DNA from: an uncultured Eubacteriales bacterium | Lineage (GTDB): Bacteria; Bacillota; Clostridia; Monoglobales; Monoglobaceae | Assembly: GCA_958352815.1 (NCBI GenBank) | Contig: CATWQA010000023.1 | Span: 1 to 33,537 of the forward strand | Reading direction: 5' to 3' | DNA length: 33,537 bases | Shown here: positions 1 through 8,474 of the stretch, one piece after another | Numbering within the stretch: position 1 is the first letter of the stretch | Layout: every line of letters starts with the position of its first letter | Made by a program: the position numbers and the translations under genes | The notes under the pieces: generated by a model | Told to the model about the DNA's origin: nothing | Database searches by the model: none | What the model saw: the letters and a program-made list of their open reading frames with translations, nothing else

Positions 1-105
1 CAATCGGTTTCCCCGAAGGGGAAAACCGACACCGCCCGGGTCCGGCGGGCGGAACAGGGCTAGGCGACAGGTTATGCAATATAAATAAAACTACATAGGA
101 CAGCA
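1..105 (+). repeat. Short copy of an intergenic repeat (copy A)
   Basis: This stretch matches a longer element on the minus strand around 19590-19790. The first ~28 bases form a hairpin (CGGTTTCCCC at 5-14, loop GAA, complementary arm 18-28 with one bulged A). A second GC-rich stem (CCGCC/GGCGG) follows. The 13-mer GGCGACAGGTTAT at 63-75 also occurs in the other copy, followed in both by an AT-rich stretch of similar sequence. Copy A lacks about 115 bp of the interior. The element may extend left of the window. Confidence 0.6.
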
Positions 106-248
106 TAAAAGTAAATGTTTAAGTTAATCTTCTAAATAAATCTGCCGCAAAAGCGGCGGTGACTGCGCGCCTTACGAGCGGTCTGCGACCGCCTGCCGTG
201 CTTGCGATTCGCATATTGCCAAATGCGGTGCAGGGCGGCTGTGCCGGT
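106..248. other. Non-coding intergenic stretch with small hairpins
   Basis: No gene is seen here. The stretch lies just downstream of the minus-strand secreted-protein gene and contains small inverted repeats, including GCGGTC (178-183) and GACCGC (187-192) with a 3-nt loop, and a CCGC-AAAA-GCGG stem near 144-155. Neither has a clear T-run, so I do not call a terminator. Confidence 0.4.
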
Positions 249-2816
249 CTATTTAAAATCCGCCTTTAAATTTGATTTTATAAAGCCTGTGGCGTAATTA
301 CTGATAGCTCCGTATCCACTTTCAAACTGCACCCACTTGTTTGCCGCTTCGTCAAAATAATACTTCACATCGTCCTGAACAACACCGCCGTTGTCCGACA
401 GCGATATGCCGTAATCCCATATAAGAGAGGGATTTTGGCTTCCGCTTACATTGAAAAATGCAACCTCTACCCTGTTATCTCTATAGCCTTCCTTGTAGAT
501 AACATAATATTTTTGGCTGTGTGCGGGCAGCTTTGGATAATCTTCAATAATTGCCGTCTGGGCTATATCGTTCCACGAAACCCTGTAGCCTAAGCTCTCG
601 CTGAGAAATCTCAGAGGTATCAGCGTCCTGTCATCCTTTAAAATCGGATAGGTATCTATTGTAAAGTCTTTTCCATTTACATATACAGTATTCGAGTTTA
701 CAGTAAAGGAAATACGCGTATTTTCATCGGCAGCTGTTGCAGTCTCTGTCAAGTTATCCCACATTACATTCATTCCGAGACTCTCGAATATTAGACGCAT
801 GGGAACAAGAGTTCTGTCGTTGAGCAGTACCGGGTCTGTGTCAAACTTTAGGTACTCTCCGTTAAGGTTTACGAGGATTTTATCCATGTTATCCTCCTCG
901 GTCTCGCTCCAGAAGGTCTCCTGCCAGTTTACGCCGTCAATACTGAACAGGCGCTTTCCGTCCATCTGCTTTACCATAAACTTGCCGTCAACAAACTTTG
1001 CTCCCAGCGGGAACGAGTCAAAGTGAGACTTTCCCATGTATGAAAAATTCTTATCCAAGAAGTATATATCGCTTCCCAGGGTTTTAAAATCCCCCTGAGA
1101 GTTGGGGTTTGCATCCCACTCCTTAAACCGCAGCATATAGCCGTACGCCGTTTCGGTAACCTCAAAATTATTCAGGTTGCCTTGTAATAGCTCCTTGGTC
1201 TCTGCGTTTGCCTTGGCGTTATACTCGTCATAATATGTATTTAAAATTGTTGTATAGTCACCGAGCATAGTCTTTTTTGAAGTGATAATATTAAACGAAG
1301 GCTTTGCATCGGAAATTCTAAAGGCGTTTGTGATACCTCCCAAATAGTTTACAGGCAGAACAACCTCTAAGGTAAAGTACTTTGTGGTGTTGGGCGGCAG
1401 GCTTGTGTATGCGCAGGTCGTGGTTGAGTTATCCCATGCGCTGGCTCCGCCCTTTGAAACAATCGGCTGCTCCTGCTCCGTTGACAGGCTTCCGTCCTTA
1501 TTCTTCATGGTTACCACAATATTGGCGGAGGTTGTTGCATCGTAGTTAAAATATCTGGTCTTTGTTCCGTTGTTTGTTATTGCCAAGTTGTAGCGGGTCG
1601 TTACTCCGTAATTTCCCATGCTGCACGCAACACCGTGATTATCCTTTGTTATGTCAAGCTCAAAGTTCGGTGAGTAGTTATCTTGGCTGACTCCGCTTTC
1701 GGATATGTATTCCTTAGCGTCGCTGTGCTTAGTGTCAAAGACCCACACATCGTCACGCTTGCTCAGAGGCACGTTTTTGCCGTAATAGTTCAGTTTATCC
1801 GGGTCGTAATATTTTAAAGTCAGCATATCACTCTCGACGGTAGTATACTTTGACCAAATATCGTCCTGAGGATTTAGGTTGGAAACCCAGCTGTCAAGAG
1901 TTACGCCGTCTGTGGCGTACTGGTTTGTAAAGCTGACGGGGAGATATGCGCCGTCGGCAACGCTGTCGTCAATAGTATATTCAAGGTCAGTCTCTACCTC
2001 AGGCAGGGTGTCTGCAACGCCCTTATGACACCTATCTCTTAAATATGAGCCAAACGCCACCTTTGAGCTGTCAAAATCCGACCTGTCCCCAAGATTGCCG
2101 TCCTTTGACCTAAGCTCAACAACGTTCATGTCAACCTTTCCGCTGACCAGCTCGGTATCCGCCGTCATAAACACCGGCATAACCATGCTGCACGGGGCAT
2201 AGTTATCAACATAGTCGCTGAGCCATACGGTTTCGCCTTTTTTGATATTAATCGTCTTTGTTGTGTACCCGCTGTTTTTAAACACCACATCGGAATTCAG
2301 CTTGTAAATATCATGGTTCATCATGGTCGCAACGGCGTTTTCCCCGCCCCAAGTCGGGAATATGTATTTAACTCTGCCGCTTTCGTCAAGATAACGCTTG
2401 GACTTGGTCGTCTCAAAAGCCGCTCGGTATATTTTCAACACAGAATCTTCCTTGGCAGTGATTTCCAAATCAAGCTCCACGTCAAAGCCCAGTCCCGACG
2501 GCTGATAATATTCATCATACCCATATGTGTAGTTTATATGGGACAAATAAATATAGTATCTGTCGGGAGTTAAATCTAAGTTTGACATTGTGTATCTCGG
2601 ATTTGGGTTTGAGGAGTCCGCCAGGGAGGTTGTAAATATACCCTCGGTATTATTGCAGTATATAAACTTACCTCCGCCCACAGGCTCAAAAACCAGCTCC
2701 TGCGGCTCAAGAACGGCGTTTTCACCGTAACACACGCCGCTAAGCAGCACCGCCGCCGAAAACAGCAGCAGACAAAATGCAGTCTTTAAACTAAATCTGA
2801 AATATTTTCTAATCAT
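249..2816 (-). CDS. Secreted protein with copper-amine-oxidase-N-like domain
   Basis: About 855 residues. The ATG at 2816 is preferred over the upstream TTG because GGAGG lies 5-6 nt before it. The N-terminus is a signal peptide: a basic start (MIRKYFRFSLK), a hydrophobic core and a likely cleavage near VCYG/ENA. Most of the protein has no family I recognise. At roughly residues 650-770 there are two copies of the copper amine oxidase N-terminal (stalk) pattern, with cores LNDRTLVPMRLIFESLG and KDDRTLIPLRFLSESLG. In Clostridia this domain usually sits in cell-surface or secreted proteins and does not imply amine oxidase activity. An Asp-box-like motif (SIDGVNW) precedes it. The final ~85 residues are unassigned. 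The gene stands alone on its strand, and its substrate or partner is unknown. Confidence 0.8.
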   Translation of the reverse strand: MIRKYFRFSLKTAFCLLLFSAAVLLSGVCYGENAVLEPQELVFEPVGGGKFIYCNNTEGIFTTSLADSSNPNPRYTMSNLDLTPDRYYIYLSHINYTYGYDEYYQPSGLGFDVELDLEITAKEDSVLKIYRAAFETTKSKRYLDESGRVKYIFPTWGGENAVATMMNHDIYKLNSDVVFKNSGYTTKTINIKKGETVWLSDYVDNYAPCSMVMPVFMTADTELVSGKVDMNVVELRSKDGNLGDRSDFDSSKVAFGSYLRDRCHKGVADTLPEVETDLEYTIDDSVADGAYLPVSFTNQYATDGVTLDSWVSNLNPQDDIWSKYTTVESDMLTLKYYDPDKLNYYGKNVPLSKRDDVWVFDTKHSDAKEYISESGVSQDNYSPNFELDITKDNHGVACSMGNYGVTTRYNLAITNNGTKTRYFNYDATTSANIVVTMKNKDGSLSTEQEQPIVSKGGASAWDNSTTTCAYTSLPPNTTKYFTLEVVLPVNYLGGITNAFRISDAKPSFNIITSKKTMLGDYTTILNTYYDEYNAKANAETKELLQGNLNNFEVTETAYGYMLRFKEWDANPNSQGDFKTLGSDIYFLDKNFSYMGKSHFDSFPLGAKFVDGKFMVKQMDGKRLFSIDGVNWQETFWSETEEDNMDKILVNLNGEYLKFDTDPVLLNDRTLVPMRLIFESLGMNVMWDNLTETATAADENTRISFTVNSNTVYVNGKDFTIDTYPILKDDRTLIPLRFLSESLGYRVSWNDIAQTAIIEDYPKLPAHSQKYYVIYKEGYRDNRVEVAFFNVSGSQNPSLIWDYGISLSDNGGVVQDDVKYYFDEAANKWVQFESGYGAISNYATGFIKSNLKADFK

Positions 2817-2926
2817 ATTAACCTCCAACTTCCGCTTTACTTTATTAGTTTAGACGAATTGTTTTATAATTTGTTCCACATTTTTCAAATTCTTTTTGCA
2901 TTTGCCTATTAAATTTGATTTTTCAC

Positions 2927-2955
2927 TTGACATTACGCCGAAATCATGATATAGC
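2927..2955 (+). promoter_or_regulatory. Promoter of the MATE-feoB operon
   Basis: TTGACA at 2927-2932, a 17-nt spacer, and TATAGC at 2950-2955 form a good housekeeping promoter about 30 bp before the MATE start. The -10 lies within the inverted repeat described at 2948-2964. Confidence 0.6.
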
Positions 2956-2964
2956 TATTATATC
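2948..2964. promoter_or_regulatory. Inverted repeat overlapping the MATE-feoB -10
   Basis: GATATA (2948-2953), a 5-nt centre, and TATATC (2959-2964) form a perfect 6-bp dyad across the -10 and the expected transcription start. A repressor bound here would block initiation. It resembles no operator I can name with confidence. Iron control is an inference from feoB in the operon. Confidence 0.35.
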
Positions 2965-2989
2965 TACATAAATCTGAATGGAGGAGAAA

Positions 2990-4321
2990 ATGAAAATTCA
3001 GCTATCAGACCACTTCACTTACAAAAAACTTTTTTTCTTTTGTATTTCCCCCGTCATCATGATGGTGTTTATATCAATTTACGGCGTTGTGGACGGCTTT
3101 TTTGTATCAAACTTTGTGGGCAAAATCCCATTTGCCGCCGTTAATCTGGTAATGCCGTTTATTATGGTTCTGGGCGGCGTCGGCTTTATGGTGGGCGCAG
3201 GCGGAAGCGCACTGGTTGCCAAAACTCTGGGAGAGGGCAAGCAGGAGAGGGCGTACCGTTATTTTACCATGATGATTAAGCTGACCGCCGTATTCGGCGT
3301 TATCCTCTCTGTGGTGGGAATTATTTTTATTCGTCCCATAAGCGCAATGCTGGGCGCAACCCCGGCAATGCTTGAGGACTGCGTTTTATACGGCAGAGTT
3401 GTTCTGATTTTTAACACCGCTTTTATGCTTCAGAACGTGTTTCAGACGTTTTTGGCAACCGCAGAAAAACCCAAGCTGGGTCTGGCGGTTACCGTAACCG
3501 CAGGCATTGTAAATATTGTGTTGGACGCGCTGTTTATCGCCGTCTTTAGATGGGGCGTGGCAGGAGCGGCTCTGGCTACCGGTATCGGGCAGTGCGTCGG
3601 CGGAGTTTTGCCCCTAATATACTTCTCTCGCCCCAACAGCAGCCGCCTCAGGCTTGTAAAGACAAAAATGATGGCAAAGCCTTTAATAAAGGCCTGCATA
3701 AACGGTTCCTCGGAGCTTATGAGCAACATCTCCTCTTCAATCGTCAGCGTTCTCTATAACCTGCAGCTGTTGAAATTTGCGGGAGAAAACGGTGTTGCGG
3801 CGTACGGAACATTGATGTACATTCAATTTATTTTTGTCGCTGTATTTATTGGGTACACAATCGGAACGACCCCGATTATCAGCTACCATTTCGGAGCCGA
3901 AAACCACGATGAGCTAAAAAGCCTGCTGCGGAAAAGCCTTTTGATTATGGGGTCGGTCGGAATTGTAATGATGGTTCTGGCGTGGGCTCTTGCCTCACCT
4001 CTCGCTGCAATTTTCGTAGGCTATGATTTAGAGCTGTTTGAAATGACAAAGCACGCCTTTAAGATTTTTGCCTTTGCGTTTATACTGGCAGGCTTAAATA
4101 TATTCTCCTCCTCGTTCTTCACGGCTTTGAACAACGGCGGAGTATCGGCGGCAATCTCTTTTCTCAGAACCCTTATATTCCAAATGCTGTCCGTGTTGAT
4201 TTTACCAATATTCTTCGGGCTTGACGGCATATGGAGCGCAATCACCGTGGCGGAGGTTCTGGCTTTTGCAGTCTCTGTAACATTCTTGATTGTGAACCGC
4301 AAAAAATATAATTACGCATAA
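2990..4321 (+). CDS. MATE family efflux transporter
   Basis: About 443 residues, with roughly 12 hydrophobic membrane segments typical of multidrug and toxin extrusion (MatE) proteins. These export cationic drugs or metabolites using a Na+ or H+ gradient. The family's two-fold repeat shows in similar N-proximal motifs (VDGFFVSNFVG, then GGVGFMVGAGGSALVAKTLGEG). The ATG at 2990 is chosen because GGAGGA (2980-2985) sits 5 nt upstream. The in-frame ATG at 2978 overlaps that ribosome binding site and has none of its own. feoB follows after 15 nt, so the two are almost certainly co-transcribed. The substrate cannot be read from sequence. Confidence 0.9.
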   Translation: MKIQLSDHFTYKKLFFFCISPVIMMVFISIYGVVDGFFVSNFVGKIPFAAVNLVMPFIMVLGGVGFMVGAGGSALVAKTLGEGKQERAYRYFTMMIKLTAVFGVILSVVGIIFIRPISAMLGATPAMLEDCVLYGRVVLIFNTAFMLQNVFQTFLATAEKPKLGLAVTVTAGIVNIVLDALFIAVFRWGVAGAALATGIGQCVGGVLPLIYFSRPNSSRLRLVKTKMMAKPLIKACINGSSELMSNISSSIVSVLYNLQLLKFAGENGVAAYGTLMYIQFIFVAVFIGYTIGTTPIISYHFGAENHDELKSLLRKSLLIMGSVGIVMMVLAWALASPLAAIFVGYDLELFEMTKHAFKIFAFAFILAGLNIFSSSFFTALNNGGVSAAISFLRTLIFQMLSVLILPIFFGLDGIWSAITVAEVLAFAVSVTFLIVNRKKYNYA

Positions 4322-4336
4322 TATCGGGGGAATTAT

Positions 4337-6478
4337 ATGTCTTTGATTATTGCACTTGCAGGAAATCCGAATTGCGGAAAAACAACTATTTTTAATTCCC
4401 TGACGGGTTCAAACCAGTACGTGGGCAACTGGCCGGGAGTTACTGTTGAGAAAAAAGAGGGTCGCTTTAAGGAGCGCGGCGACGTTATTATTATGGACTT
4501 GCCGGGGATTTACTCCCTGTCGCCCTACACCGTTGAGGAGGTGGTCGCCAGAAAGTACCTGGTGTCCGAAAGACCGGACGCAATCCTTAATATTATTGAC
4601 GGAACCAATATTGAGCGGAACCTGTATCTCACGACCCAGCTTCTTGAACTGGGGATACCTGTGGTTGTCGCCGTTAATATGATTGACATAATCGAAAAAA
4701 ACGGCGATAAAATAAACATTGAGCTTTTCTCAAAGGCGCTTAGCGGGTGCCCCGTGTTCCCTGTCTCAGCCTTAAAAAACAACGGTATTAACAAGGCTGT
4801 CCTTAAAGCAATCGAGCTTGCGGAGCAACCCAAATCAGCTCCCGAGCCTATCCGTTTCAGCGGCAAACCCGAGGAAGCATTAACAAAGATATACCATATG
4901 CTGGGAGATTACATTCCGCGGGAACAAAAAAGGTTTTTCTCAATCAAGCTCTTTGAGCGGGACAGTAAAATAAACGAGCTGCTGAAGGACAAAAAGGTTC
5001 CCGACGTTGAGGATATAATCAAAAAGACCGAAAAGGCTCTTGACGATGACAGCGAAAGCATAATTATAAGCGAACGATACGCCTACATAACCTCGATTAT
5101 AAAACAGTGCTACGTCAGAAAATCCGACACCGAGGAGACAACATCCGAAAAAATTGACAAGATTTTAACAAACAGATTCTTAGCCCTGCCTATATTTGCT
5201 CTGGTTATGTTTATAATGTACTATGTTTCGGTAACCACTGTGGGGACATATTTAACCGATTGGCTGAGCGACGGCATTTTCGGCGAGGGCTTTGAAGCTT
5301 TCGGAAGATTTATTCCCGGAATACCCACTGTTGTTCAGGCATTTCTTGAAAGCGTGGGAGCTCAGGAATGGCTTATTTCCCTTATTGTGGACGGGATAAT
5401 CAGCGGCGTCGGTGCCGTGCTGAGCTTTGTGCCCCAGCTTATGGTTCTGTTTATATTCCTGGCATTTTTAGAGGGCTGCGGATACATGTCTCGGGTTGCC
5501 TTTATAATGGACGATGTTTTCAGGAGATTTGGACTTTCGGGAAAATCCTTTATACCAATTCTTATCGGAACAGGCTGCGGCGTGCCGGGGATTATGGCGT
5601 CCAGAACTATCGAGAGCCCTGCGGACAGGAGAATGACCGTAATCACCACAACCTTTATCCCCTGCGGCGCAAAGCTGCCTATGATAGCCCTGTTCTCCGG
5701 CGTTATGTTCGGCGGTGCATGGTGGGTGGCTCCAAGCGCATACCTCATGGGAATTTGCGCAATTGTGGTCTCGGGAATAATCCTGAAAAAGACACATCTG
5801 TTTTCAGGCGACCTTACGCCCTTTGTTATGGAGCTTCCGCCTTATCATATGCCCACCCTGACCAACATTTGGAGGAGCACCTGGGATAGGTCATGGTCGT
5901 ACATAAAAAAAGCAGGCTCTATTATACTGCTTTCAACAATCGTTATATGGGCGCTGTCAAACATCGGCATACAGAACGGAAAAATCGGGCTTGTGGACGA
6001 TTTCGACCACGGATTTCTGGCGTATATAGGCAAGGGCTTATACAGGCTGTTTATCCCCCTTGGCTTTGTCGGCTGGGAGGAAGCCGTTGCCACCATCACC
6101 GGCTTGATTGCAAAAGAAAACGTGGTAAGCACTCTGGCTGTCCTGTTTGGTTTTGCAGACTCGGGCATGGAGGCGGGAAGCTCCTGGGATGTACTCGCCT
6201 CGCACTTTACTGCGATTTCCGCATATTCTTTCATGGCGTTTAATCTACTGTGCGCTCCTTGCTGCGCCGCAATGGCGGCTATAGCCCGCGAAATGAACAG
6301 TAAAAGGTGGACCGCCTTTGCAATTGTTTATCAGACAGGGTTCGCATACCTGGTTTCAATGTGCATATACCAAATCGGAACCTTTATTGCAGGCGGAAGC
6401 TTCGGCATATTTACGGCAATTTCGGTCATTACTGTATTGATATTTTTATATATGTTATTCAGGAAACAAAAAGCATAA
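4337..6478 (+). CDS. feoB: Ferrous iron transporter FeoB
   Basis: 713 residues, close to the family norm. The cytosolic N-terminal G domain has G1 GNPNCGKTT (8-16), the GNWPGVTVEK segment, G3 DLPGIYSLSPYT and G4 NMID. A helical spacer follows, then a membrane domain with the two conserved Gate regions, including GCGVPGIMASR and CAPCCAAMAA. FeoB takes up Fe2+ across the inner membrane. No feoA or feoC lies next to it, which is unusual because feoA commonly precedes feoB. The gene follows the MATE exporter by 15 nt and shares its promoter. A purine-rich site (CGGGGGA) precedes the ATG. Confidence 0.97.
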   Translation: MSLIIALAGNPNCGKTTIFNSLTGSNQYVGNWPGVTVEKKEGRFKERGDVIIMDLPGIYSLSPYTVEEVVARKYLVSERPDAILNIIDGTNIERNLYLTTQLLELGIPVVVAVNMIDIIEKNGDKINIELFSKALSGCPVFPVSALKNNGINKAVLKAIELAEQPKSAPEPIRFSGKPEEALTKIYHMLGDYIPREQKRFFSIKLFERDSKINELLKDKKVPDVEDIIKKTEKALDDDSESIIISERYAYITSIIKQCYVRKSDTEETTSEKIDKILTNRFLALPIFALVMFIMYYVSVTTVGTYLTDWLSDGIFGEGFEAFGRFIPGIPTVVQAFLESVGAQEWLISLIVDGIISGVGAVLSFVPQLMVLFIFLAFLEGCGYMSRVAFIMDDVFRRFGLSGKSFIPILIGTGCGVPGIMASRTIESPADRRMTVITTTFIPCGAKLPMIALFSGVMFGGAWWVAPSAYLMGICAIVVSGIILKKTHLFSGDLTPFVMELPPYHMPTLTNIWRSTWDRSWSYIKKAGSIILLSTIVIWALSNIGIQNGKIGLVDDFDHGFLAYIGKGLYRLFIPLGFVGWEEAVATITGLIAKENVVSTLAVLFGFADSGMEAGSSWDVLASHFTAISAYSFMAFNLLCAPCCAAMAAIAREMNSKRWTAFAIVYQTGFAYLVSMCIYQIGTFIAGGSFGIFTAISVITVLIFLYMLFRKQKA

Positions 6479-6511
6479 GCAGTGCATGGAAAATCTCTTT
6501 TCCTCCACAAA

Positions 6512-6543
6512 GGGCCAGCCGTTCATCTTGACCGTTGAACGGC
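6512..6543. terminator. Stem-loop between convergent feoB and methyltransferase genes
   Basis: GCCGTTCA (6518-6525) pairs with TGAACGGC (6536-6543), and flanking G/C bases partly extend the stem. It lies between two convergent genes. The T-run on the plus strand is about 17 nt further on, so this is a weak or two-way terminator call. Confidence 0.45.
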
Positions 6544-6556
6544 CCGGTCGGCTTTG

Positions 6557-7333
6557 CTATTTTTTGCAGCCAATCATTAAAATCCACTTTTGATTAAAGC
6601 AAATTTCATTGTCCCCCAAATATGGGGAAAAACCTGTTTTCTCTTTGTTTCTCATATCATTTTTCATACGTTTTGTAATTTCAGCCTGTATCTTCTCCGG
6701 CGTTTTTGTAAGCGCAAGCCAGCTTTTCAGATTCTGCTTCATTTCAGTTTTTTCGCATTTTTCCACAGTAAGATTGTGCATAGTAAACAGGTTCAGCATT
6801 TCACTCATGCTCAGGTTTCTTACATGAGAGGGGTCACGCAGGGTTTCAATTTCATCTTCTGTATTTCGTAATTCTTCATCGGCAGCTTCCATATCAATCA
6901 AGACTAATTTGCCGCCGGGACGTAACACCCTTACCATTTCAGAAAAAACGGTTTTTGTATCTGCAAAATGGTGGAACCCAAGACGCGAAAACGCAATATC
7001 AAAATTCTCATTTAGGAAAGGTAGTTCTTCCGCATAGCCTTTTATGAAAATCATGTTATTCATGTGGCTGCTGTCTGCTTTTTCTTTTCCAACCGTCAGC
7101 ATGGGATGTGTTGCGTCCAGACATACAACCGTGTGTGCTAACGGGGCAAAAGAACGGCCGCAAGCACAAGTTCCGGCGGCAACCTCTAAAATAATATCCT
7201 GCTTATGCGGCACAACGCAAGATAATATATAATTCAAATAGCCCTCTTTTGTAAAATTCAGTTCTGTACGTTCAAAATTTTCTGCCTGTATTTCAAAAGA
7301 ATGATTGATGTCAGTAAAATTAATGGGTTTCAT
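6557..7333 (-). CDS. Class I SAM-dependent methyltransferase
   Basis: 258 residues. Motif I is ILEVAAGTCACGRSF (an E-x-A-x-G-x-x-x-G variant), then VVCLDATHPML (motif II region), a FDIAFSRLGFHHF motif IV-like segment and VLRPGGKLVLID, as in Methyltransf_11 / UbiE-like enzymes. The methyl acceptor is unknown. The start is ATG 7333, five nt after AGGAGG (7339-7344). An in-frame GTG at 7336 is too close to that site. It is the last gene of a five-gene operon headed by alkA, 11 nt after ogt. That context suggests a role in alkylation or electrophile stress, but the protein itself does not show it. A small-molecule methylation role is equally possible. Confidence 0.85.
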   Translation of the reverse strand: MKPINFTDINHSFEIQAENFERTELNFTKEGYLNYILSCVVPHKQDIILEVAAGTCACGRSFAPLAHTVVCLDATHPMLTVGKEKADSSHMNNMIFIKGYAEELPFLNENFDIAFSRLGFHHFADTKTVFSEMVRVLRPGGKLVLIDMEAADEELRNTEDEIETLRDPSHVRNLSMSEMLNLFTMHNLTVEKCEKTEMKQNLKSWLALTKTPEKIQAEITKRMKNDMRNKEKTGFSPYLGDNEICFNQKWILMIGCKK

Positions 7334-7344
7334 CACGTCCTCCT

Positions 7345-7878
7345 TTACGGGGCTGTACTATGTTTAGGAATAAAATATTCCTGTTTCAAAGCCCCCTCCA
7401 GCTTGAGCAGTTCCACTTTTTTGTCAATGCCGCCGGCATACCCGGTCAAACTCCCGTTTGTTCCTACAACTCGGTGGCATGGTACAATAATAGAAATTTC
7501 ATTTCGGGCAACAGCCCCGCCGACGGCTTGCGCCGACATACGCTTTAAGCCCCGTTTGGCGGCAAGCTGTTTCGCAATTTCCCCATAGGTTATCGTCTGT
7601 CCGTATGGAATGGAATAGAGGATTTCCCACACCTCATTTTGAAACTCAGTGCCGATAAAGTGGAGCGGCACCTGAAAATCCGGCTCTTTCCCGGAAAAAT
7701 AAACAGTAAGCCACTTTTTCGCCTGTTCAAACACGGGAAGTTCTTTTTCTTCATGTTCCTTTTCCAAATAAAGAGCAAAATATTTTTGCCCCTCAAACCA
7801 TAATCCCGTTAAGCCGATTTCATCTGCGGCCAAAAGGATTTCTCCCAGGGGAGATTGATAGCGACTGATGTACTGCAT
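7345..7878 (-). CDS. ogt: Methylated-DNA-protein-cysteine methyltransferase (Ogt/AdaB type)
   Basis: 177 residues. This suicide enzyme moves the methyl group from O6-methylguanine (and O4-methylthymine) in DNA to its own cysteine. The active site PCHRV is clear (Cys134), preceded by the helix-turn-helix with the arginine-finger region and followed by NGSLTGYAGG and KKxLLxxEG. The N-terminal ribonuclease-H-like domain starts MQYISRYQSPLGEILLAA. The ATG at 7878 is chosen because GGAGGG (7884-7889) lies just upstream. Longer readings run back into the preceding gene. The preceding monooxygenase gene stops 1 nt before this start, so translation is probably coupled. Together with the separate Ada zinc-domain protein it rebuilds the two repair activities of E. 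coli Ada. Confidence 0.95.
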   Translation of the reverse strand: MQYISRYQSPLGEILLAADEIGLTGLWFEGQKYFALYLEKEHEEKELPVFEQAKKWLTVYFSGKEPDFQVPLHFIGTEFQNEVWEILYSIPYGQTITYGEIAKQLAAKRGLKRMSAQAVGGAVARNEISIIVPCHRVVGTNGSLTGYAGGIDKKVELLKLEGALKQEYFIPKHSTAP

Positions 7879-7879
7879 A

Positions 7880-8239
7880 TTATCCCTCCACACCAAAATA
7901 TCGGTTAGAATCCTGCGGAGCCTGCGCGCGGTCTGTATCCGTATAGGAACGGATTTCAGAGCAGACGGTAATTTTATAGCTTTCAAACAGCTTTTCACGT
8001 CCCTCTTTCTGGCTCATGCGATGCTGCATAACATTCCTCCAACGCTCTACGGCGGTTTCGTCTGTCCACACATTCATGGACAGCAGTTTTCCCTCCTCAT
8101 TTAGGCTGCAAAAGCGTTCTGCCCGGATAAAACCTTCAAAATCAGCTAACAGCGGCTTTAACATAGCTGCAAGGTCAAGATATTTTTTCATTCCGGCTTT
8201 GGTGGGTTTGACTTCAAATAAGACAATGATATTTGCCAT
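7880..8239 (-). CDS. ABM-family (antibiotic biosynthesis monooxygenase-like) protein
   Basis: 119 residues. The ferredoxin-like fold of the ABM/dimeric alpha-beta barrel family is suggested by the N-terminal strand MANIIVLFEVKPTKAGMKKYLDLAAMLKPLL, then FEGFIRAERFCSLNEEGKLLSMNVWTDETAVERWRN and a C-terminal strand after HRMSQKEGREKLF. Family members act as cofactor-free monooxygenases, haem-degrading enzymes or small-molecule-binding proteins. The exact activity cannot be assigned. ATG 8239 lies 8 nt after GGAGG, and ATG 8245 is the alternative. It is the third gene of the alkylation-response operon, between the Ada zinc-domain gene and ogt. Its C-terminus (after ~residue 100) is polar and probably disordered. 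Confidence 0.8.
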   Translation of the reverse strand: MANIIVLFEVKPTKAGMKKYLDLAAMLKPLLADFEGFIRAERFCSLNEEGKLLSMNVWTDETAVERWRNVMQHRMSQKEGREKLFESYKITVCSEIRSYTDTDRAQAPQDSNRYFGVEG

Positions 8240-8258
8240 TTTCATTTCCTCCTTGTGT

Positions 8259-8474
8259 TTAAATATTTTTTGGTTTACATAATTTACATGGGCGGTAGCC
8301 ATTTGCTAATGCTTCTTCTAAAGTGTCATAGAATACCATGTTTTTTTCTAAAGGTATTCGTGAATAGCAAGACGGCAGGCAGACAATTTTTGTGGATTTT
8401 ACTGCAACAAAAAATTTACCGTCATACCTTTTGTCCCGATTTTTGACTGCGTTTATTTGTTCTGTTCGTTCCAC
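8259..8474 (-). CDS. Stand-alone Ada N-terminal zinc-binding (methyl-acceptor) domain protein
   Basis: 71 residues. It matches only the N-terminal domain of Ada/AdaA: RYDGKFFVAVKSTKIVCLPS, then a second pair RPCKLCKP. The four zinc cysteines are Cys32, Cys36, Cys63 and Cys66, with the same spacing as E. coli Ada Cys38/42/69/72. By that alignment Cys32 is the residue that would accept a methyl group from DNA methylphosphotriesters. The AraC-type helix-turn-helix that normally follows is absent, and the reading frame ends cleanly two residues after the last KP, so this is not an obvious truncation. The start is GTG with AAAGGAG 6-7 nt upstream. The gene overlaps the end of alkA by 53 bp, which implies coupled translation. 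A separate AraC-type regulator sits at the head of the operon. Confidence 0.88.
   Translation of the reverse strand: MERTEQINAVKNRDKRYDGKFFVAVKSTKIVCLPSCYSRIPLEKNMVFYDTLEEALANGYRPCKLCKPKNI

Noticed and set aside
4322..4336. A leader RNA or riboswitch before feoB
   Set aside because: Only 15 nt separate it from the MATE gene, enough just for a ribosome binding site.
5368..5889. A 173-codon plus-strand frame inside feoB
   Set aside because: It overlaps conserved feoB membrane-domain motifs in another frame and has no start signal.
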